Shown piece by piece: positions 9,600-17,500 of a DNA stretch of 17,500 nt. This DNA is from Halisarca cf. caerulea. Taxonomy: Eukaryota > Porifera > Demospongiae > Chondrillida > Halisarcidae. The stretch covers positions 4,315,159 through 4,332,658 of the forward strand of contig CAUJGJ010000242.1 in assembly GCA_963170055.1 (NCBI GenBank). Reading direction: 5' to 3'. The notes beneath the pieces are model-generated. The model saw nothing but the letters and a program-made list of their open reading frames with translations. It had not been told where the DNA came from and did no database searches. The position numbers and the translations under genes were made by a program. The stretch's first letter is position 1; every line of letters starts with the position of its first letter.

Positions 9600-9652
9600 A
9601 AACTGAACCATCTCTTGTGACTGGAGTATAGTGACAAGAGATGGTTCAGTTT
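9600..9652. repeat. Perfect 19-bp inverted repeat (hairpin)
   Basis: AAACTGAACCATCTCTTGT at 9600-9618 is exactly complementary to 9634-9652, separated by a 15-nt loop. The flanking sequence does not extend the pairing. It could be a hairpin RNA element, a trace of a palindromic insertion or a recombination product. The pre-miRNA stem length usual in animals is longer than this. Confidence 0.85.
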
Positions 9653-9680
9653 CCGCTTTGCGCACTGACAGCTGTTCTGG

Positions 9681-9992
9681 TATGCATGCATGTACGGTGG
9701 CTGCATGTCATGCATGCATGTACGGTGGCTGCATGTCATGCATGCATGTACGGTAGCTGCGTGTCATGCATGCATGTACGGTGGCTGCATGTCATGCATG
9801 CATGTACAGTGGCTGCATGTCATGCATGCATGTACGGTGGCTGCATGTCATGCATGCATGTACGGTGGCTGCATGTCATGCATGCATGTACGGTGGCTGC
9901 ATGTCATGCATGCATGTACGGTGGCTGCATGTCATGCATGCATGTACGGTGGCTGCATGTCATGCATGCATGTATGGTGGCTGCATGTCATA
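9681..9992 (+). repeat. 28-bp minisatellite, about 11 copies
   Basis: The unit contains ATGCATGCATG followed by TACGGTGGCTGCATGTC. The TACGG element recurs exactly every 28 bp from 9693 to 9973, with single changes (TACAGT at 9805, GTAGCTGCGTG at 9749, TATGG at 9973). Because 28 is not a multiple of three, all three + frames read the same 28-residue Cys/His/Met-rich peptide cycle and stay open. These are not genes. Confidence 0.95.
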
Positions 9993-11130
<1,138 letters not shown>

Positions 11131-11840
11131 ATACTTGAGTACCTTCAAGCTCTGTCTCCACACTTGAGTACCTTCAAGCTGTCTCCATACTTGAGTGCCT
11201 TCAAGCTGTCTCCATACTTGAGTACCTTCAAGCTCTGTCTCCATACTTGAGTACCTTCAAGCTGTCTCCATACTTGAGTACCTTCAAGCTCTGTCTCTAT
11301 ACTTGAGTACCTTCAAGCTCTGTCTCCATACTTGAGTACCTTCAAGCTCTGTCTCCATACTTGAGTACCTTCAAGCTCTGTCTCCATACTTGAGTACCTT
11401 CAAGCTCTGTCTCCATACTTGAGTACCTTCAAGCTGTCTCCATACTTGAGTACCTTCAAGCTCTGTCTCTATACTTGAGTACCTTCAAGCTCTGTCTCCA
11501 TACTTGAGTACCTTCAAGCTCTGTCTCCATACTTCAGTACCTTCAAGCTGTCTCCATACTTGAGTACCTTCAAGCTCTGTCTCCATACTTGAGTACCTTC
11601 AAGCTGTCTCTATACTTGAGTACCTTCAAGCTGTCTCTATACTTGAGTACCTTCAAGCTCTGTCTCCATACTTGAGTACCTTCAAGCTCTGTCTCTATAC
11701 TTGAGTAACTTCAAGCTGTCTCCATACTTGAGTACCTTCAAGCTCTGTCTCTATACTTGAGTACCTTCAAGCTCTGTCTCCATACTTGAGTACCTTCAAG
11801 CTCTGTCTCCATACTCGAGTACCTTCAAGCTCTGTCTCTC
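11131..11840 (+). repeat. 27/29-bp minisatellite, 25 copies
   Basis: The unit is ATACTTGAGTACCTTCAAGC followed by either TCTGTCTCC (29 bp) or TGTCTCC (27 bp). I count 25 units, 17 long and 8 short, interspersed; the summed length of 709 bp agrees with the span. A CCATA/CTATA polymorphism is spread independently across units. Each unit has a small inverted element, CTTGA...TCAAG. There is no coding interpretation. Confidence 0.95.
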
Positions 11841-11903
11841 GTCAAAAAACACATAATATGCGTATGCTGTACTTTGTCACAACTGTGTTGGTGAATTTCA
11901 GCT

Positions 11904-11979
11904 ATACACACACATGCACACACACAAACACACACGCACGCATACATATACACACATGTACACACACATGTACACACCG

Positions 11980-12057
<78 letters not shown>

Positions 12058-12084
12058 CATACACACACACACGTCACTGCTGGC

Positions 12085-12176
<92 letters not shown>

Positions 12177-12194
12177 ACACACACACACACACAC
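11904..12194 (+). repeat. Compound CA microsatellite with duplicated unique islands
   Basis: Two long CA arrays are each followed by a related island: CGTCACTGCTGGCAACA at about 12072 and CGTCATCGCAGGCAACA at about 12194. The layout indicates duplication of an array-plus-island unit of about 120 bp. All open frames here are Thr-His or Cys-Val repeats. Confidence 0.9.
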
Positions 12195-12211
12195 GTCATC
12201 GCAGGCAACAC

Positions 12212-12878
12212 AGGACAGTGAGGAACCACTAACAACATTTGTCTATGATGCCCTCACTGATTTAACTGGACAATTATGTGACTCTGCATTCTACTGTTGA
12301 CAATACACAGCCACAAAGTTGCACTACATATGGTTTTCAGTGCTATATATGCTGTTTACATGCAGTATAAGGTGCTGATGTATAAGTATATTTCGAAACA
12401 AATAAGGATTGTAGTATTCTGCTTAGGCTTTGCTCTGCACTGACAAAGGACAGTGACAAACAGAAGTCGTATGAGACTGGAGACACATGGTAGAAAACAC
12501 GTGAAATTCCTATGACTACCTCTGAGGGCAGGCTGGGGTATGCTGCAGCTGAGGACTGTCAGCTACCACACAGACAAGGTCACAGGATGCAACCTCGAAT
12601 GCAGGATGTCAACGTATTAGCTACACGCAAGTGAGGTGCACGGTTCCTGGTAGTCAACGATGTATAGGCTTCAACAGGTATTTGTTCTGACGAAGTAGGA
12701 AGAGGAAGTTATGTGTGTGCGTGATGATAGTGTGATGTGGTGAAGCTAGAGTGAGTCATGAAGAATGTGGTGTCAAGTGGTCAAAATGGCATCAGATGTC
12801 ATGATCTTGTTGAAGCTAAAACCACTTTTCTCTGGAGGAGCATATCTCCAGACCCTCTACTCAGTTACTGCTGGCATC
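12212..12878. other. Unique spacer without recognised gene
   Basis: Single-copy sequence between the CA arrays and the pyrimidine-rich array. I see no convincing exon, tRNA-like fold or transposon terminus. Confidence 0.45.
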
Positions 12879-13339
12879 TCCCCCCTTTCCCATCAGTCCC
12901 CTCTCTCACTGCCCCCCCTCTCACTGCCCCTTCTCTCACCATCCCCTCTCTCATCACCCCCTTTCTCACCCCCCTCTCTCACCACCCCCTTTCTCACCAC
13001 CCCCTTCTCACTGCCCCCCCCTCTCACTGCCCCCCCTTTCTCACCACCCCCTCTCTCACCACCCCCTTTCTCATCACCCCCTTTCTCAACCCCCTCTCTC
13101 ACCACCCCCTCTCTCACCACCCCCTTTCTCATCACCCCCTTTCTCACCCCCCTCTCTCACCACCCCCTTTCTCACCACCCCCTTTCTCATCATCCCCTTT
13201 CTCACCGCCCCCTCTCTCACCACCCCCTTTCTCATCACCCCCTCTCTCATCACCCCCTCTCTCATCACCCCCTTTCTCACCACCCCCTCTCACCACCCCC
13301 TCTCTCACCGCCCCCTCTCTCATCACCCCCTTTCTCACC
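12879..13339 (+). repeat. Polypyrimidine 15-bp minisatellite
   Basis: About 30 degenerate copies of CTCTCTCACCACCCC and variants (CTTTCTCATCACCCC, CTCTCTCACTGCCCC) give about 460 bp of almost pure pyrimidine broken mainly by single A or G bases. The complementary strand has regular GGGG runs. Such a tract can form triplex (H-DNA), i-motif or G-quadruplex structures. It lies roughly 310-770 bp before gene C. The 15-bp period leaves frames open on both strands (Pro/Ser/Leu/His or Gly/Glu/Lys repeats), none of them genes. Confidence 0.95.
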
Positions 13340-13591
13340 TGCCTATACATAGCTATTCTGTGCAGCCCCTCCAAATGAAGCCTTACATATAGGGTGACAC
13401 AGTCCATCAACTACTGCTACTTGGGGGAGGACAATGACCACTGAGGCAATACCCTGTGGACCGTGGACCCACAGGGACCCATACATGGGTCTTCCCTGGA
13501 GACCCAACTTTGGCAGTGATCAGCAAAAAATGATTTCCAAATAAAATTATAGCTAGAGCTGATGCTCGCATGTGTGGCTTCCTGCTGCAGG

Positions 13592-13599
13592 TATAAAAT
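13592..13599 (+). promoter_or_regulatory. TATA box of gene C (TATAAAAT)
   Basis: TATAAAAT lies 48-55 bp before the gene C ATG, which would place initiation about 20-30 bp before the ATG and give a very short leader. Gene B has no equivalent sequence at this place, so the two promoters are different although their coding starts are nearly identical. Confidence 0.6.
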
Positions 13600-13646
13600 A
13601 GCACTGAGTGGTAGTTTCCAAAGTTTGACAAGAGACACCTTTCACA

Positions 13647-15230
13647 ATGTCTGAGATTGAAAAGAGTATGTCAGATTTGAAGATTAAACAAGTGAAGATC
13701 ACCTCTAACAGCCTTGGAGCTGGCTCCTTTGGGGAGGTTGTGGAAGCAGTGTGGATAAACACACCTTGTGCTGCAAAAAGACTTCACTTAGTCTTCAGAA
13801 TGCTCCCCCAAAAACAGCAACCGGGAGTTGTGGACAAGTTCCTCAGAGAGTGTAGGACTTGGAGCACCCTTCGTCATCCTCACATCGTTCTCTTCCTGGG
13901 AATCGTCTACGAACCAGAGTCTCCTCTACCCGTACTCATCATTGAGAAGATGGACACCAGTCTACACAGCTTTGTCATTGACAGTCCCAAAGAAGACTTC
14001 CCTCTTTATCGCAAAGGATCGGTGTTTCTCCAAGTGGCACAAGCTCTCTGCTACCTTCACAGCCAAGGTTTCGTACACAGAGACCTCACTCCAAAGAACA
14101 TCCTGCTGGACCTAGACTCCTTCAAGGCCAAGATCACTGACTTTGGAGTGACTGGTGTTGTAAATTCTAGTGTTAGCTACCAGACATCAGCTCCAGGCAA
14201 CCCTGCTTTCATGCCACCCGAAGCTAGTGGTTCTGCACCCAAATATGATGAGAAGTTGGACACTTTCTCATACGGTAATGTGATCCTCTTCTCCACTAGT
14301 GGTCAGTGGCCAGAGCCAGAGTTTCCGACCAGAACAGTGAACGGCCATTTCAGGGCTCTCACTGAGTACGAGAGAAGAGCGGTACATGTTGACTTCATGA
14401 GTAATGAGGAGAAGAAGTTGTTCTTGAGCATCATCACCCACTGTCTAGAGAATGAGCCTGGGAAGAGGCCCACCAGTAAAGACCTAGCAGAAGAGATGAA
14501 GGAGATCACATCTCAGATACCAGGAGAAGAGCGGCCTCGAGCAGTAAGCAGGGCAGACTGCCCACAGCCAGAGAGAGGGGAATCTGTTGATGGTAACCTA
14601 AGAGAGCACCCTGATTGCAACAAACTGGCCGAGGTAAGCATACAAACATACATACAGTACTAAACAACTAACACATGCACACATGCCCATATGCACACAT
14701 ACTCACATGCACACATGCACACATTATACAAATATGCCTGCACATGCATGTATGCACATATGCAGCATAGTCCACAGCACGGCACACCACCAGTAGTCCA
14801 CAGCACAGCACACCACCAGTAGTCCACAGCACGGCACACCACCAGTAGTCCACAGCACGGCACACCACCAGTAGTCCACAGCACGGCACACCACCAGTAG
14901 TCCACAGCACGGCACACCACCAGTAGTCCACAGCACGGCTAACCTACGTCGTACATCCCACAGGAACTGACATTGCTTAGAGCCAAAGACCACGACATCC
15001 GCTCGAAGTACTTGGAAGCGAGGACTGAAATCCAGAAGCTGAAGGAACTTAAAAAAATGGCAGAAAAGGACAAACAGTATCTGCTTGATGATAAATCAAA
15101 ATTAAAGGCAGATTTGGAGGCATGCAAGAGAGAGAACAAAGCTCTTCGCAAATCTCTGGAGAAAACCTCCCCTCGAACCTCACCTATCAAGGTATGCCAG
15201 CTCACACATGCATGTACACACACACACACA

Positions 15231-15268
<38 letters not shown>

Positions 15269-16349
15269 TGTGCGCGTGCACACCACCTACTCATACCAAC
15301 TTGATCCACTCAGATAAGAACCCAAATAATAGCATAACATGAAAATTCATAAACTTTTTCTTTATTTTGTTACCCCACAGTTGGCCTCAGGACCAGCTAT
15401 GAAGTGGTCACAAGGGACCCCTCTTCCTGTAAAGATGTTTATGACATCGGCTGTTGCCATTGACAACACAGTCTACATTGGAGGTGGGTACAACGCATCC
15501 AGTTCACAGCCGTTGACAGACATCTACAAACTGGACACAGACAGTGGGGCCTGGGTGATTATGCCTCGACGAGATCCTGATCACACCACATCCGGGTTTT
15601 CCATTGCCGCCTACAAAGGATCTCTACATGTCATCGGAGGAGAGTACTCAGCTTCTAAGAAAGGACCCAGTGTGTCTGACAAGGTCCTAACACTGGACGT
15701 CTCCTCACCAGCAGGAAAATGGAGCTCAAAGGCAGTCCACTCCTTGAGCACCCCTCGGTACATCCCAGGAGCTACTGTCTACATGGATTACCTTCTTGTA
15801 GCTGGTGGAAGGGGGATTGACAACGAGCCCATATCCACCATGGACATCATCAACTTGGAGAGTAAGAAGTTGTGGACAGTGCATATTCCTCTTTGGAGTG
15901 ATGTCCGACCTCAAGTTTTGGTTCACAAGGACAAGTTTCTGATTGGAGGAAACCAACGTGAGAGCAGAGAATACATGGCCATCAAGAGCATCCAGTCAGG
16001 AGAGCTACTCGACTACCTCAAGCTGAGTGACAGGCAGAAGAAGAAGAAAGCGCTTCCTTGGGAATCTAACCCTCACCAGCGAAGAGGTGCAGCACTTTTC
16101 ACAGTAAGCGAGGACCTGATGGCCGTGGGAGGGATACGACAGCAATCTTACTGTTATCTCTACAATGAGACAAACTCAACTTGGGAGAACAAACTTCCCA
16201 AACCGGACACAATTCGACCTCGTGAAAGAGCAGCTGCTGTCATGGTAGGAGAGAACAAACTGATTGTCCTTGGGGGACGCGAGGAGCACCAAAGTGGACA
16301 GACAGAACCAGTCAACGTTGTCGACATGGCAACATTCCACGAACAATGA
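13647..16349 (+). CDS. Gene C: TKL-like protein kinase-Kelch fusion, complete
   Basis: Predicted exons are 13647-14633, 14964-15191 and 15381-16349, giving 329 + 76 + 322 = 727 aa; both introns are GT-AG and phase 0. Kinase motifs: GAGSFGEV loop (24-31), lysine 44, glutamate 68, HRDLTPKN (144-151), DFG (165-167), PPE (190-192), aspartate 205 and arginine 274; all catalytic residues are intact. Tyr178 lies in the activation loop. Residues 330-405 are a charged coiled coil, and 406-727 a Kelch propeller with about six GG blades (IGGGY, IGGEY, AGGRG, IGGNQ, VGGIR, LGGRE). The first Kelch half is almost identical to A and B, but from about QVLVHKDKF onward it departs sharply. A lysine-rich loop (RQKKKKALP) occupies the place of polybasic loops in A and B. 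It is probably a soluble signalling kinase; substrate and partner are unknown. It has only one linker exon, against two in A and B. Confidence 0.92.
14634..14963 (+). repeat. Gene C intron 1 with CACATGC repeats and 26-bp minisatellite
   Basis: Intron 1 (330 bp) starts with degenerate ACACATGC repeats (about 14668-14765). It then holds about 6.5 copies of a 26-bp unit containing AGTCCACAGCACGGCACACC (14769-14938), with one unit changed to CACAGCAC. The array ends only about 25 bp before the 3' splice site, so little room is left for a polypyrimidine tract. Minus-strand Trp/Cys-rich open frames here are artefacts of the repeat. Confidence 0.9.
14964..15191 (+). CDS. Gene C linker exon 2: coiled coil (76 codons)
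   Basis: The acceptor is CCCACAG and the donor AAG|GTATGC; the exon is 228 nt, phase 0. It encodes a Lys/Glu/Leu-rich helix (e.g. EIQKLKELKKMAEKDKQYL, then LEACKRENKALRKSLEK) that should form a coiled coil and may mediate dimerisation. It is related to gene B's first linker exon but diverged far beyond the neighbouring kinase and Kelch exons. Confidence 0.82.
15192..15380 (+). repeat. Gene C intron 2 with CA microsatellite
   Basis: This 189-bp intron carries a CA array at about 15213-15263 flanked by CATGCATG-like sequence. A T-rich tract (CTTTTTCTTTATTTTGTTA) precedes the CCCCACAG acceptor. An alternative acceptor GCCTCAG at 15390 would remove only three codons in frame. Confidence 0.85.
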
Positions 16350-16528
16350 TGTCTGTTTACAGACTATTCAGACGCAAATTTACTCCAAACAAATCATGTG
16401 ACCATCATGTACCGTTTGCTGTGCATGGTAAAGCTATATTATTTATATTATATGTAATTACTATCATTGCCATAGTTATATTATTGTGTTGGAAAGTCGC
16501 TTATTTGGAAATTATTTTGTTAAAATGA
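16346..16528 (+). other. 60-codon frame overlapping the gene C stop, in the 3'UTR
   Basis: An ATG shares bases with the gene C stop codon (ATGATG overlapping TGA). It opens a 60-codon frame spanning the whole predicted 3'UTR up to the poly(A) signal. It reads as a basic, Cys/His-containing N-terminus followed by a strongly hydrophobic stretch (AILFILYVITIIAIVILLCW) that would be a membrane segment. T-rich UTR sequence yields hydrophobic codons by chance, so I judge it probably non-coding. Confidence 0.2.
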
Positions 16529-16533
16529 ATAAA
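16528..16533 (+). terminator. Poly(A) signal AATAAA of gene C
   Basis: A canonical AATAAA lies about 180 nt after the gene C stop codon, followed by T- and GT-rich sequence (TTCTGGAAAGTTTGTT, then TGTTCTGTG) suitable as a downstream element. It is the best cleavage signal near any of the three genes. Confidence 0.6.
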
Positions 16534-16559
16534 ATATTCTGGAAAGTTTGTTAACAGAT

Positions 16560-17500
16560 GTTCTGTGAATTATGCAAGGCACCGAATGGCATTTAATCAG
16601 TGATCATAAAGAACGAATGTATTGTAATTATATGACATCATTGGTCCACCAGTTAGCTACCGGTGACAGGTCCATCCGCTAGCCACTGGTCCACCAGGTA
16701 GCTATATAGTGGTCAATCAGTTGCGAATCAATTCTGCATTGGAAGGAAGGTCAGGAACGGAGGTCGAAGCCCTATTCCAGTAAAGATCGACATCAACGAA
16801 GTGAGTGCAAATCACGCTGTGCATTGCCGATTGCAGCCCTGCAGTCAATGCTTGCACATCGTTATAGGGAGCAGGTATGCATAGCCAATGTGACGTCAGC
16901 ATTGTGAGCAGTGTTATTCACACACACGCACACGCATATTAGGTGGACTGTCACATTGCTATGGACGGGGAATGTAAATAGGAACTATGAATACTCGGAA
17001 TGGCCAAACAGAAGACCTGCATGTTCAATTAGTCTTATCAGATTCCCTGAATAGAAGTCACCTTTTAGTTGTTACATTGGCAGTTTGAATGGTTATCAAG
17101 GTGTTGGAAGGATATGAGGACCAGTGTTCTGGCTTAAGGCACAACATCCACAGAACAGAATTAATTGATTTAATGCTGATTCACCCAATGAGGAGCACTT
17201 CCCTCCCAGGGAAGGCTGGATAGCTTCCTTTTCTTGCATGTGTACACACACCATACATTCCTGATCTATTGTCTTGTTGCTACAGTTCTGCTAACTGTCA
17301 CATACTTCCACGCACACCTCATACTTTTGTCAGGCAACAAGCACTGCCTGTTTATCACATGCTGGACGAGACAATAACACAATAATGAATACTGCAACCA
17401 AATGTTCCTCATCAGCTGTCACTCATGAGGTGTCACTCATGAGCTGCCACTCAACCGCTGTCAGGAAGACAACACATGCACTTGACACCAAGGAATGCAA
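16560..17500. other. Downstream flank of gene C, no gene supported
   Basis: No exon with paired splice signals is convincing. TGGTCCACCAG followed by a TAGCTA element occurs twice (about 16643 and 16688). At about 17409-17463 a short imperfect repeat of the type CTGTCACTCATGA recurs three to four times. A frame at 16739-16903 lacks any recognisable domain. Confidence 0.45.

Noticed and set aside
11786..12300. Open frames up to 148 codons on both strands
   Set aside because: CA arrays give open Thr-His or Val-Cys frames; the unique ends show no coding character.
12758..13410. Pro/Ser-rich + frames and Gly/Glu/Lys-rich - frames up to 206 codons
   Set aside because: The 15-bp period of the polypyrimidine array keeps frames open on both strands; composition is repeat-driven.
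14660..14993. Trp/Cys-rich minus-strand frames
   Set aside because: They translate the 26-bp intronic minisatellite of gene C.
16717..16902. 61-codon minus-strand frame and an overlapping + frame
   Set aside because: No domain, no good start and no matching splice signals; length is within chance expectation.

Overview
The window looks like metazoan genomic DNA, most likely from a demosponge. Three facts point there. It has spliced genes with short GT-AG introns (66-545 bp). It carries much microsatellite, minisatellite and MITE-type DNA. It contains a tandem family of cytosolic TKL-like protein kinases fused to Kelch propellers, an architecture I associate with the large kinase expansions of sponges. 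The species assignment is inference. No bacterial, plasmid or viral genes are seen.

Three paralogous genes (called A, B and C here) lie head-to-tail on the + strand. Gene A (2-2524) is cut at its 5' end by the window edge. Gene B (6107-9093) and gene C (13647-16349) appear complete. Each has one long kinase exon, one or two short coiled-coil or low-complexity linker exons, and one long exon encoding a roughly 315-residue Kelch propeller. Every intron inferred is phase 0, so each exon is a frame-neutral module. Predicted proteins are about 753 aa (B) and 727 aa (C), with 749 residues visible for A.

The copies are mosaics. Much of the kinase exon and the first ~140 codons of the Kelch exon are almost identical at the nucleotide level, silent sites included. 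The introns, linker exons, promoters, kinase tails and last two to three Kelch blades differ strongly. Recent gene conversion over conserved cores next to fast-diverging segments explains this best. The reading is a family of soluble signalling kinases with a common catalytic engine and varied linker and propeller parts. The partners and pathway cannot be read from the sequence.

The spacers are repeat-rich. Between A and B (2525-6106) lie a large imperfect fold-back repeat (arms about 3053-3370 and 3757-4260) with a 176-bp TA-flanked MITE in its spacer, several poly-G runs, three tandem TTCCCAGGAA palindromes and a CpG-rich stretch before gene B. Between B and C (9094-13646) lie a 19-bp perfect hairpin, an 11-copy 28-bp minisatellite, long CA arrays, a 25-copy 27/29-bp minisatellite and a polypyrimidine 15-bp minisatellite, then a TATA box directly before gene C. 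Beyond gene C (16350-17500) I see a probable 3'UTR with a poly(A) signal and no convincing further gene.
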